Source of the DNA: Verrucomicrobiales bacterium
Lineage (GTDB): Bacteria > Verrucomicrobiota > Verrucomicrobiia > Methylacidiphilales > JAAUTS01
Assembly (NCBI GenBank): GCA_031256975.1
Contig: JAIRPN010000010.1
Location: 62,001 to 126,000, forward strand
Direction: 5' to 3'
DNA length: 64,000 bases
The first letter of the stretch is position 1. The number at the start of each line of letters is the position of its first letter. The notes below the pieces were generated by a model. That model saw only the letters and a program-made list of their open reading frames with translations. It searched no databases and was not told where the DNA came from. Of this stretch, positions 18,511 to 26,789 are shown one piece after another. A program made the position numbers and the translations under genes.

Positions 18511-19028
18511 TGACGAAACCGGAGCTGCCGCAGGACGCGGTTTCGATCCCTGACTGGAACAACTGGATTCCCCGTGAACGAGGGGTGTTGTGTTTCGTGA
18601 TTAGCGGCCATGAAATCCTGTTGATTCACAAAAAACGCGGTTTAGGTGCGGGCAAGGTGAATGGTCCCGGCGGCCGTCTGGAGCAGGGGGAAACCCCGTT
18701 GCAAGCCGCTATTCGTGAGACGCAGGAGGAAGTCGGGGTGACGCCAACCGGTTTGCGCGAGATGGGGGTGTTGAATTTTCAATTTTGCGATGGTTACTCG
18801 CTGCAATGCACGGTGTTTAGTGCCAGCGGACTATTTGGTGAATTACAGGAAACAGATGAGGCGAAGCCGTTTTGGTCGCCGTTAGCGTCGATTCCCTACG
18901 ATAATATGTGGGCGGATGATGAGCTCTGGTTCCCGTATTTGCTGGAGGGGAATCCCTTTGAGGGATGTTTTGTTTTTGACGGGGATCGCATGCTATTTCA
19001 CGAAATAGGGGCGCGGAGAAGGCTTTGA
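18510..19028 (+). CDS. Nudix hydrolase, MTH1/8-oxo-dGTPase-like
   Basis: A 172-residue Nudix protein. The Nudix box is complete: GGRLEQGETPLQAAIRETQE followed by EVGV, at about residues 50-73. The C-terminal half, with EAKPFWSPL, MWADDELWFPYLLEG and FEGCFVFDGD, resembles eukaryotic MTH1-type sanitation enzymes that hydrolyse oxidised purine nucleotides. The start codon overlaps the preceding stop (TAATG) inside the motif CGCTAATGACGAA. Confidence 0.88.
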   Translation: MTKPELPQDAVSIPDWNNWIPRERGVLCFVISGHEILLIHKKRGLGAGKVNGPGGRLEQGETPLQAAIRETQEEVGVTPTGLREMGVLNFQFCDGYSLQCTVFSASGLFGELQETDEAKPFWSPLASIPYDNMWADDELWFPYLLEGNPFEGCFVFDGDRMLFHEIGARRRL

Positions 19029-19038
19029 CGGGACGCCA

Positions 19039-19425
19039 ATGGCGAATTATATTGCTGGGATGAGTGAGGCGGTTTTGGATTACAAGATTGGCAATGAAAA
19101 GCTCCTGAAGCTGACGGAAACAGCGGCCAAGAGGATCGGTAAGTTGCTGTCGATACAGAATCGCGCCAATGGTGCCCTGCGCGTGGCGGTGGTGGGCGGT
19201 GGCTGTTCCGGGTTGCAATACAAGATGGACCTGGTCGATGGCCCGCAAAAACGCGACATTCTGGTGCGTTCCCGCGAGACCAACGTGGTGGTGGATGCCA
19301 AAAGCGCGCTGTTTATCAGTGGTTCGGAGATTGATTTTTCCACCGACCTGCAAAAGGGCGGTTTCAAGGTGTTGAATCCCAACGCCACCTCGCAGTGCTC
19401 CTGCGGGGAAAGTTTCAGTGTTTAA
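19039..19425 (+). CDS. A-type iron-sulfur carrier (HesB/IscA/ErpA family)
   Basis: A 128-residue Fe-S assembly carrier. The three conserved cysteines are present: GGGCSGLQY near residue 56 and CSCGESF at the C-terminus. It begins TETAAKRIGKLL after a short extension. The ATG lies in a variant motif copy (CGCCAATGGCGAA). It converges on a SufR-like regulator gene only 27 bases away, which fits a link to Fe-S metabolism. Confidence 0.92.
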   Translation: MANYIAGMSEAVLDYKIGNEKLLKLTETAAKRIGKLLSIQNRANGALRVAVVGGGCSGLQYKMDLVDGPQKRDILVRSRETNVVVDAKSALFISGSEIDFSTDLQKGGFKVLNPNATSQCSCGESFSV

Positions 19426-19452
19426 GGAGTTCGCTAACCGCGAAATCGGGGC

Positions 19453-20076
19453 CTAGAGCGCCTTGAACAGGCACTTGTACAAGCCGGATACCCGTTCTTC
19501 GTTGCGGCTGACGCTGACGCCGAGCACATTTTCGAACAATTGCTTCTCCAAATCCCGCAGGATTGGGAAGCGGTCCAGACAGAGCAGGATCGGTGAATTG
19601 TATTCGACAATCTCGTGACGGCCGCTTTCACGGTCGAAATAGTACTCGCTCATGTAGCCGCGCTCGTCACGCAAGGCGGCCAACTGGCGCATCTTTTCCT
19701 CCAGATTGAGGCCGTTGATCTTGGCCTTCAATTTGTCGGTTTCATTGCGATAAATATTGAACAGAATCTTATCGGCGGCGCTGGGGCCGTAGACTTCCTG
19801 CACCGAATCGAGAATCTCGGTGGTGAAATTACTGTATTCGCTGGGGAAAAACTCCTGAGCGGTCTGGGTCAGGCGATAAGCCTTTTCCGGGCGGCCCATG
19901 CCTTTCGGACGACGCCAGGTATCGAGATAGCCCTCACGCTCCAAGGCGATACAATGTTGCTTTACGCCCATGTAGGACAGGCCAACGCGATCACAGAGCT
20001 CAGAGACTGAGAGTCCCTGGCTGCGTTTGATTTCCGTTAAAATCAATAACTTTGGATTTTTTGCTACTTTCTTCAA
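19453..20076 (-). CDS. SufR-like winged-helix regulator
   Basis: A 207-residue transcription factor. Its N-terminal winged helix (LTEIKRSQGLSVSELCDRVG, then MGVKQHCIALEREGYL and the wing RPKGMGRPEKAYRLT) is the arrangement of the SufR/ArsR-like group. The C-terminal half carries scattered cysteines (LLCLDRF, LYKCLF) that could hold an Fe-S cluster, but the usual CXnCX12C spacing is incomplete, so Fe-S sensing is inference. It diverges from serA across 244 bases and converges on the HesB/IscA gene. Confidence 0.75.
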   Translation of the reverse strand: MKKVAKNPKLLILTEIKRSQGLSVSELCDRVGLSYMGVKQHCIALEREGYLDTWRRPKGMGRPEKAYRLTQTAQEFFPSEYSNFTTEILDSVQEVYGPSAADKILFNIYRNETDKLKAKINGLNLEEKMRQLAALRDERGYMSEYYFDRESGRHEIVEYNSPILLCLDRFPILRDLEKQLFENVLGVSVSRNEERVSGLYKCLFKAL

Positions 20077-20280
20077 AGTGAGTATTCTATCAGTTGTTAT
20101 TCTTGGCTTGTTTTAGAAACTATTGGTTGGTTATTTGAATGCAAGACTTTTTACGTTTTTACAGCGAATTAATGTGAAAGCGATATACTTGTAACAAACT
20201 TAATCTCTTCAGCCGTGCTAATGCCTGTAGTGCCGGCGCTAAAACCGTGCATTTTTTCCCATATGCTAGTGACTGGCGCG

Positions 20281-20308
20281 TTGACACCTTGACCCCGCCT
20301 GATAGGCT
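20281..20308 (+). promoter_or_regulatory. Possible sigma-70-type promoter of serA
   Basis: TTGACA at 20281-20286 is followed after 16 bases by TAGGCT at 20303-20308, 12 bases before the serA ATG. The -35 is perfect; the -10 is weak. The rest of the 244-base divergent region is AT-rich and holds no clear repeat. Confidence 0.4.
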
Positions 20309-20320
20309 CAATGCTTTCTT

Positions 20321-21916
20321 ATGTCAGCCAAATTTAAAGTACTGGTATTGGACGGGGTTTCGGCCCGTGGTGTTGAAGTTTTATCGAAAGTGGCGGAAAT
20401 CGAGGTGATCCAATCCAAGAGTTTGTCTGAAGATGAGTTGATTGCCCGGATCGGGGACGTGGATGGCCTGGTGGTTCGCAGCCAGACCAAGGTGACCGAA
20501 AAAGCCATTGAAGCGGCCAAAAAACTGAAGGTTGTCGGCCGCGCGGGGGTCGGGGTGGACAATGTCAACGTCAATGCCGCGACCAAAAAAGGCATCGTGG
20601 TGATGAACACCCCCGGTGGCAATACTATTTCGACCGCCGAACATGCTTTCTCGTTGATGTTGTCGGTGGCCCGCCAGATTCCGCAGGCCCATGCCACCAT
20701 GAAGGCCGGCAAATGGGACCGCAAGAAATTCGAGGGTGTCGAAGTATTTGGCAAAACCCTGGGGGTCGTTGGCATGGGCCGTATCGGCACCGAGTTTGCC
20801 CGCCGCGCACAGGCTTTTGGCATGAAAGTGCTGGCCTACGACCCGTATCTCTCCGCCGCCAAGGCACAGAGCCTGCAGGTTGAGCTGTATGAAAAGCTCA
20901 ACGACATGCTGCCGCATTGCGATTTCATCACCCTGCACATTCCGATGACCCCGGAAACCAAGGGACTGCTGAACGAAAAGACCCTCAAGCTTTGCAAGAA
21001 GGGCGTGCGCATCATCAACTGCGCCCGCGGAGGTCTGGTGGACGAACAAGATTTGCTGGAAGCGCTGAAGAGCGGCCAGGTGGCCGGTGCCGCGCTGGAC
21101 GTTTACGAACAGGAACCGCCCCCGGCGGAATATCCGTTGCGTGACGAGGCCAATTTGGTGATGACCCCGCACCTCGGGGCTTCCACCGCCGAAGCGCAGG
21201 AAAACGTCGGCATCGAAGTGGCCGAGGCGATCCGCGAATTGCTGTTGCACGGCACCATTGTCAATGCGGTGAACATGCCCAGCGTCGACGCCAAGACTTT
21301 GGAACAACAGCGTCCGTACATCGAATTGGGAGACCAGCTTGGCCGCATCCTGGCCCAGCTGGCGCCGACCCGTTGCGAGTCGCTAACGGTGAACTTCACC
21401 GGCAAGATTGCCGAGATGGACACCACCGCCATTCGCCGCTCGGTGTTGAAAGGCTTCATCAAGCAGGCCATCGGCCCCGATGTGAACGAGGTCAACGCCC
21501 CGCACTTCGCGCAGAATCTCGGCCTGAAATTCAGCGAGACCAAGATGGACGAACCCGGCGAATACTCCGAGCAAATCTCGGTGGTCGTCACCGCGGGCAA
21601 GGAAAAATTCGAAGTGGCCGGCACCGTGTTTGGCAACAGCACCCGTTTGGTCAGCATCAACGGGCAAAGCCTCGAGGCCAAGCCCGAAGGCGTGTTGTTC
21701 GTGATGGAAAACACCGACCGCCCGGGCATCGTCGGTTTTGTCGGCAGCATTCTGGGCAAGCATCAGGTGAACATCGCCAGCATGTCGCTGAGCCGTGCCT
21801 CGATTGGCTCCAAGGCGCTGAGCGTGTTGAACCTCGACTCCATGCCGAGCGAAGCCGCCATTAGCGAGATCAAGCAGGATTCGAATATCACCTCGATCAA
21901 GCTGATCCAGTTGTAA
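20321..21916 (+). CDS. serA: D-3-phosphoglycerate dehydrogenase
   Basis: First step of serine synthesis, oxidising 3-phosphoglycerate to 3-phosphohydroxypyruvate. The 531-residue long form is complete. It has an N-terminal 2-hydroxyacid dehydrogenase domain with GVVGMGRIGTEFA (about residue 148), catalytic Arg in NCARGGLVDE (about 230) and catalytic His in MTPHLGAST (about 285). An intervening domain runs to about residue 450, and a C-terminal ACT domain (TDRPGIVGFVGSILG) likely gives serine feedback. A strong hairpin terminator follows. Confidence 0.97.
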   Translation: MSAKFKVLVLDGVSARGVEVLSKVAEIEVIQSKSLSEDELIARIGDVDGLVVRSQTKVTEKAIEAAKKLKVVGRAGVGVDNVNVNAATKKGIVVMNTPGGNTISTAEHAFSLMLSVARQIPQAHATMKAGKWDRKKFEGVEVFGKTLGVVGMGRIGTEFARRAQAFGMKVLAYDPYLSAAKAQSLQVELYEKLNDMLPHCDFITLHIPMTPETKGLLNEKTLKLCKKGVRIINCARGGLVDEQDLLEALKSGQVAGAALDVYEQEPPPAEYPLRDEANLVMTPHLGASTAEAQENVGIEVAEAIRELLLHGTIVNAVNMPSVDAKTLEQQRPYIELGDQLGRILAQLAPTRCESLTVNFTGKIAEMDTTAIRRSVLKGFIKQAIGPDVNEVNAPHFAQNLGLKFSETKMDEPGEYSEQISVVVTAGKEKFEVAGTVFGNSTRLVSINGQSLEAKPEGVLFVMENTDRPGIVGFVGSILGKHQVNIASMSLSRASIGSKALSVLNLDSMPSEAAISEIKQDSNITSIKLIQL

Positions 21917-21934
21917 TCCGGATTAATTTCCAAG

Positions 21935-21968
21935 GCGCTAATGGCGAGTTCGTCATTAGCGCTTTTTT
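21935..21968 (+). terminator. Rho-independent terminator of serA built from an inverted motif pair
   Basis: GCGCTAATGGCG pairs with CGTCATTAGCGC (one G-T wobble) around loop AGTT, giving a 12-bp stem followed by TTTTTTT. Both arms are copies of the window-wide motif. Confidence 0.88.
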
Positions 21969-21995
21969 TGTGACAAAAAGTAGAAACCCCTCCCT

Positions 21996-22072
21996 CCGCT
22001 CACCCTGAGCCTGTCGAAGGGCGGATACATCTCCTGAGTAAAGTCATGCTTCGACAGGCTCAGCATGAGCGG
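21996..22072. repeat. REP-like inverted repeat (CTTCGACAGGCTCAG type)
   Basis: Arms of 24 bases at 21996-22019 and 22049-22072 are inverted copies with two mismatches, around a 29-base spacer. The core CTTCGACAGGCTCAG is a palindromic repeat I have met in many unrelated bacterial genomes, usually between genes. It lies between the serA terminator and the end of the TPR protein gene. Confidence 0.7.
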
Positions 22073-22124
22073 TATGGGGGTGATTTAGCCCTACCATTAC
22101 GTTAATGGTTCCCCAATTTGGCGG

Positions 22125-24176
22125 TTAGCGTCGCTTTTTGCCCGCCGTCCCCGGAACCGGGGGTGGCGGCAGCAGCGATTGTTGCGCCTGAGGCGCGGCT
22201 TGTTGCTGTTGTTGCGGCGGAACCAAAGGCTGGTTGTTCAGCGCCAGTTCCAGGAATTTCTTGGCATTGGCCTGGTTGGGGTCGATGTTCAACGCAGTCC
22301 TGAACTCGGCAATGGCGCGGTCGCGCTGGCCGTCCTGGTACAAGGCGAAACCGTAATTGGTGTGCAGGATCGGATTGTTGCCGTCGCGTCCCAATACATA
22401 CTCATAATGCGGCAGGGCTTCACGGGGATGACCGGTATTGGCCAGCAAATTGGCCAGATTCACGCGGAACGGGATGGCGTCGGGCATGATGGTGGCAGCC
22501 TTTTGCATGTAGGGAATGGCTTCCAGCGGACGGCCTTTCTGCATCAGCAACACGCCCATGTTGTTGTTGGTCTCGGCCAGGTCGGGACGCAGGCGGTTGG
22601 AGTGGTAAATGTGGTAGAATGCGGCGTCGATGTTGCCGCTGTCGAGCAGCACCTTGCCATAGCGGCTGTGTGCCTGCCAGGCATTTTCGTTTTTCGACAG
22701 GGTGAAGGTCCACATGGCGGCTTCGTTCAGGAAGATGCCGGAGTAGAAGTGCGCGTAGCCGGTAGTGACGGCGAGGATCGCGATGATCGTCGTTAGCGCC
22801 GCCTTTTTATAATGCAGGGGGATTGCCGAATAAAGTTTGTCAATCAGGGCGACGAACAGGGCGATGATACCGATTGCCGAGATATACAGGAAGTGATCGG
22901 CCGCCCAGGTGATGCGCATGTAGGACATGGTGACAAAGCCAAGCACCGGCACCAGATAGATGAGAAAAAAGCCGTAGCCGAACAGCACATGTTTGCCCCA
23001 AGTGTTGCGCTTCAGCCAGAACCAGTACAGGATGCCCAGCAGGACCGGCCAGAGGGCGAACAGGTACATGTCGTCCATCGGGTCAAATTCCCACTTGGGA
23101 TAAATCGGGCAGAGATCGAAGGGGAAAATGGTTTTCCAGGTGTAGAAGAAAATCAGCACGCCGGCGTTTAGCGTCGGGGATTTCGGTACCGGGATGCCTT
23201 CCGCGCCGATGGCCTTGTCGAACTGGAAATGCACGGTTACCAGACAGATGACGATGGTGATCAGGAAAAAAGGCAGGGCCGCATAGACCGCGTTTAGCGT
23301 GTCGCGCCAGTGCTTTTCCTTCAATTGCCACCAAGCCCAACCGAGCAGGATGCCGGGAATCACCGCGGCCATCATCATGACCATGGTATTGAAATCTTCC
23401 TTCCAGATGTAAATCGCGATGCCTCCGAAAAAGGACAACACGCAACCCAATGTGGCGAAGCACAGCAGGTCGCGCCAGCTCATGTTGGCATATTTCCACC
23501 AGGCAAACAGCAGGATGGTAAAGGGCATCATCACGCCCGAGCTCTTGCTGAGCAGTGACAGGACAAAGAAAATCATCGCCGCCAGATAATTCCACATCGC
23601 CGCCTCGCCACGTCCGGCCTTGAGCCGTTCGTCAAACCTCAGGTAGAAAATCATCGATGGCAACAGGAGCGCCAATGACAAAGTGTTCTTTTGTTCGGAA
23701 ACCCAGGCCACGGATTCGACCAGGATCGGATGAATGGCGAAGATCAATCCGCCGAGCCAGGCGCAACGCAGTCCCAGTTTGCGGAACAACACCCAGATCA
23801 GCAGGGAATTGATCAGGTGGAAGAAGGTGGTGGCGAGGTGATAGCCGGTGTTGTCGACTCCCCAGATTTGATATTCCAGCCAGAGGACGGTGGATTTGAC
23901 CGGCAGGTAATCGGCGCCGACATCGCCGTGCCAGATGGCATACAGGCTGTCGCCGGCTGTTTTCATCGCGACCAAGGCGGGGTTGGCGGTGATTTCCTGG
24001 TCGTCATCCCACAGCCAGGTGCCATGAAAGGCGGGTGCCGCCACAAACAGGCCGGCGAGGAGGATGATCGCGGCGTACAGCCAGACTCGTTCGAACTTCG
24101 CCACGCTAACGGCGAGTTCGTGCGCGGTTTCCGGGCTGGCGTCTATCGGTTGGTTCTTTTTTGGTATACTTGGCAT
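22125..24176 (-). CDS. Multi-pass membrane protein with C-terminal TPR repeats (TMTC-like glycosyltransferase)
   Basis: About 683 residues. The N-terminal 400 hold about ten membrane helices and resemble the GT-C fold of TMTC-like O-mannosyltransferases: WDDDQEI in the first outer loop supplies the acidic residues, with FHLINSLLIWVLFRKLG and VSEQKNTLSL following. TPR units follow from about residue 500 (DLAETNNNMGVLLMQKGRP, GFALYQDGQRDRAIAEFRTA), then a Gln/Pro-rich tail. I placed the start at ATG 24176 (MPSIPKKNQ), overlapping the GT9 gene by 34 bases. It probably transfers a sugar onto envelope proteins or glycan. Confidence 0.8.
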   Translation of the reverse strand: MPSIPKKNQPIDASPETAHELAVSVAKFERVWLYAAIILLAGLFVAAPAFHGTWLWDDDQEITANPALVAMKTAGDSLYAIWHGDVGADYLPVKSTVLWLEYQIWGVDNTGYHLATTFFHLINSLLIWVLFRKLGLRCAWLGGLIFAIHPILVESVAWVSEQKNTLSLALLLPSMIFYLRFDERLKAGRGEAAMWNYLAAMIFFVLSLLSKSSGVMMPFTILLFAWWKYANMSWRDLLCFATLGCVLSFFGGIAIYIWKEDFNTMVMMMAAVIPGILLGWAWWQLKEKHWRDTLNAVYAALPFFLITIVICLVTVHFQFDKAIGAEGIPVPKSPTLNAGVLIFFYTWKTIFPFDLCPIYPKWEFDPMDDMYLFALWPVLLGILYWFWLKRNTWGKHVLFGYGFFLIYLVPVLGFVTMSYMRITWAADHFLYISAIGIIALFVALIDKLYSAIPLHYKKAALTTIIAILAVTTGYAHFYSGIFLNEAAMWTFTLSKNENAWQAHSRYGKVLLDSGNIDAAFYHIYHSNRLRPDLAETNNNMGVLLMQKGRPLEAIPYMQKAATIMPDAIPFRVNLANLLANTGHPREALPHYEYVLGRDGNNPILHTNYGFALYQDGQRDRAIAEFRTALNIDPNQANAKKFLELALNNQPLVPPQQQQQAAPQAQQSLLPPPPVPGTAGKKRR

Positions 24177-25384
24177 ACGGTTTCGAATACTTGGTTGACG
24201 GTGATGAGCTGCATGCAGACATTGTCGCGGCAATTGGTCTGGCGGTTGTTCCAGGCGTTGACGCAGGGACTGCAGGCGGTGTGGGCCCAAAGATTGTGGT
24301 TTCTCGGTGTTAGCGCGCCGAACAGCAGGGGTGTTTCCGGGCCGAACAACACCACTGTGTCGATGGTGGTTAGCGCCGCGAAGTGCGCGGGGCCGCTGTC
24401 ATTGGTCACCAGCACTTCTGCCAGGCCGTAGATGATCAGTAACTGGCGCAGGGTGGTCTTGCCGGCGAGGCAGAATACGCGGTCGGAACCGATTTGTTCG
24501 ACCAAGGCGGTGACTTTCCGGGCTTCTTCCGGCGCGCCGGTGAAAGCGATGCTCATGTCGGGAAACTTGGCCAGCAATTGTTTGGCTAGATTCACGTAAT
24601 TGACGGATTCCCAGCGACGCAGGGGCAACAGGTCGCTGGCATTGGCATTGAGCAAGATCAATCGCTTGGGCTTTTTTCCCACCAGGTTATTGATGATCTG
24701 TCGGGCCTCATCTTGTTCGGAATTCGACGGTGTGAACAGGGGCAATTCTGTGATGGGAGGCGGCACGAAACCGAAGGTGGGGAATTTGTCGGGCGGATTA
24801 TCCAGCGCCTCGACCAGGCAGACAAAGGTCTGCGAGGTGTGCAGATGGGAGTTGTACAACACACGATGGGTGAACAGATTTCCGCGATAAGGGCCTTCGC
24901 CAAAGGAATTGTGGAAACCAACGCGGATGCGGCAGCCGGTGAGGTAGCTGATGACTGCCGAGGCACGGGCGAAAAATTCCATGTCGATCACCGTGTCGAT
25001 GTCCATACGGCGGATTTGCCAAAGTCGCTGCAGGGCGCTAATGGCCATGCTGAAAGCCGACTTGGTACGAATGGTGATCACGTTCTCGTAAGGAACCAGC
25101 CCGAGTACGTCGAGAATGAAACGGTTCTCCTCGAATAACAGGAAGTAGACGTTTTCCTTGCCGACACGCTCGGTTGCTCGCCTGATAGCTTCATAAGCCA
25201 GTACGGTGGAACCTTGCTCGGCGAGTTTAAGGAACAGGATTTTGCGCGGCTTGGCGGTGGTATTGCCGCTAACCATGAAAGAGAATAGTTTGCGCCACAG
25301 GGTGAGGAACAAACAGGCCGCGGGCACAGCAATCGCGTCGATTTTTTGCAGAATGCGGGCGTTGGTGCTGAACCGGTTCATCAA
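24143..25384 (-). CDS. Glycosyltransferase family 9 (heptosyltransferase-like)
   Basis: A 413-residue GT-B enzyme. After an N-terminal hydrophobic stretch, ILFLKLAEQGSTVLAYEAI begins the first Rossmann half. The second half contains LILLNANASDLLPLRRW, SIAFTGAPEEARKV and the donor-site signature LVTNDSGPAHFAALT with FGPETP. A cysteine-rich end (CSPCVNAWNNRQTNC) resembles other GT9 members. Such enzymes add ADP-heptose or related sugars to lipid A-core or other glycans. It overlaps the following TPR membrane protein gene and is downstream of a sugar aminotransferase gene, forming a small surface-glycan operon. Confidence 0.88.
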   Translation of the reverse strand: MMNRFSTNARILQKIDAIAVPAACLFLTLWRKLFSFMVSGNTTAKPRKILFLKLAEQGSTVLAYEAIRRATERVGKENVYFLLFEENRFILDVLGLVPYENVITIRTKSAFSMAISALQRLWQIRRMDIDTVIDMEFFARASAVISYLTGCRIRVGFHNSFGEGPYRGNLFTHRVLYNSHLHTSQTFVCLVEALDNPPDKFPTFGFVPPPITELPLFTPSNSEQDEARQIINNLVGKKPKRLILLNANASDLLPLRRWESVNYVNLAKQLLAKFPDMSIAFTGAPEEARKVTALVEQIGSDRVFCLAGKTTLRQLLIIYGLAEVLVTNDSGPAHFAALTTIDTVVLFGPETPLLFGALTPRNHNLWAHTACSPCVNAWNNRQTNCRDNVCMQLITVNQVFETVCQVYQKRTNR

Positions 25385-25467
25385 TCTCGAATTTACCTTC
25401 GGACTCTAGCGAAAGAAGCGCTAATGGCGAAAGGTTTTTTTATTAATGGATAGCAGACGCCTTGGAG

Positions 25468-26574
25468 CTAAGCCGCAAACTGACGGATAGCCTTGGCGAC
25501 GATGTCGACATGTTCCAAAGGCATTTCCGGATAGAAGGGCAGGGCCAGGCATTCGCGGCTGACTTGTTCGGCGACCGGGAAAGAGCCTTCCTTGTAGCCG
25601 AGGTTTTGGTAGCAATCCTGCAAATGCAATGGAATCGGGTAGTGGATGGCGTTGCCGATGCCTTGGTCGTTGAGATACTTGGACAAGGCATCTCGGTTAG
25701 CGGCCCGAATGACGTAGAGATGCCAAGCGGTCTTGTTGTTGGCGAGTTGGGTCGGCAAGGTGAGGGGAAGGCCCTGTAACTTTTCAGTGTAATACTGCGC
25801 CAAGGCACGACGTTTTTGGTTGTAATCGTCGAGATGCTTCAGTTTCACGCGCAAGGCGGCGCCTTGCATGCCTTCCATGCGGTAATTGTAGCCGACTTCG
25901 TCATAATGATAGCGGCGGTAGCAACCGTGATTACGCAAGGCGACGGCGCGTTTGGCCAACTCGGGGTCGCTGGTCGTCAGCGCCCCGCCTTCGCCGATGG
26001 CTCCCAGGTTCTTGGTCGGATAAAAGCTAAAGGCGGTGAGGGGAGCAAAATTGCCGACCTTTTTACCGCCAATGGCAGCGCCGTGGGCTTGGGCGGCGTC
26101 CTCGATCACGCCGAGCTTGTGCTTGGCGGCGATTTTCAGGATGGCTTCGATGTCACAGGGATGGCCGTAGAGATGGACCGGAATGATGGCCTTGGTCTTG
26201 GGCGTGATGGCGGCTTCGATTTTCGCGGGGTCGAGATTGTAGGTCACCGGGTCGATGTCGACATAAACCGGCTTGGCGCCGCAATAGGAAATCGCCCAGC
26301 TGGTGGCGGCAAAAGTGAACGGCGTGGTGATGACTTCGTCGCCGGGTTTGACATTCAGCAACAAGGCGGCGATATGCAGGGCGGAGGTGCCGCTATTGAC
26401 GGCGATGACATGTTGCGAACCGTTCCAGGCGCCAAATTCCTTTTCAAAGGCCTCGACTTCCGGCCCGAGACAGAAGGCCCCGCTGTCGAGGGTGCGGTTG
26501 ATGGCGGCTTGTAATTCCGCGCGCAGGGCTTGGTTTTGTTGGGTCAAACTGAAGTAGGGGACAGAGGTGCTCAT
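25468..26574 (-). CDS. DegT/DnrJ/EryC1/StrS family PLP aminotransferase
   Basis: A 368-residue sugar aminotransferase-type protein. Visible features are SGTSALHIAALLL, GDEVITTPFTFAAT, VYVDIDPVTYNLD, IPVHLYGHPCDI, the PLP-binding EDAAQAHGA, and catalytic Lys in FYPTKNLGAIGEGG. The family makes amino sugars on nucleotide-linked keto sugars for O-antigen, capsule or glycoprotein glycans, which fits the two glycosylation genes downstream. The substrate is not readable from sequence. Confidence 0.92.
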   Translation of the reverse strand: MSTSVPYFSLTQQNQALRAELQAAINRTLDSGAFCLGPEVEAFEKEFGAWNGSQHVIAVNSGTSALHIAALLLNVKPGDEVITTPFTFAATSWAISYCGAKPVYVDIDPVTYNLDPAKIEAAITPKTKAIIPVHLYGHPCDIEAILKIAAKHKLGVIEDAAQAHGAAIGGKKVGNFAPLTAFSFYPTKNLGAIGEGGALTTSDPELAKRAVALRNHGCYRRYHYDEVGYNYRMEGMQGAALRVKLKHLDDYNQKRRALAQYYTEKLQGLPLTLPTQLANNKTAWHLYVIRAANRDALSKYLNDQGIGNAIHYPIPLHLQDCYQNLGYKEGSFPVAEQVSRECLALPFYPEMPLEHVDIVAKAIRQFAA

Positions 26575-26633
26575 TTAAGCCAAACATGATAGGGCAGCAG
26601 CGGCGTTTTACAATGAGGAAAAGCAACGGTCAA

Positions 26634-26723
26634 TGGCGGACAGGGAGAGATTCGAACTCTCGGTACCTTTAACAGTACACACGCTTTCCAAGCGTGCGCA
26701 ATAGACCACTCTGCCACCTGTCC
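26634..26723 (-). tRNA. tRNA-Ser (anticodon GGA)
   Basis: Read on the minus strand: acceptor GGACAGG/CCTGTCC, anticodon stem CACGC/GCGTG around TTGGAAA (anticodon GGA), a long variable arm typical of class II tRNAs, T loop GTTCGAATC, discriminator G and encoded CCA. Confidence 0.96.
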
Positions 26724-26789
26724 TGAAATTGGAACGCAAATAGTAATGGCATTTCGCCATTAGCGCCAGAATTAATTTATCCTGAAAGG

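Noticed and set aside
22095..22109. Small CCATTA/TAATGG hairpin downstream of the TPR protein gene
   Set aside because: Only six base pairs with a three-base loop and no T-run; too weak to call a terminator.
22118..24431. Several plus-strand frames opposite the TPR membrane protein and GT9 genes
   Set aside because: They are antisense shadows of minus-strand genes with clear family motifs.
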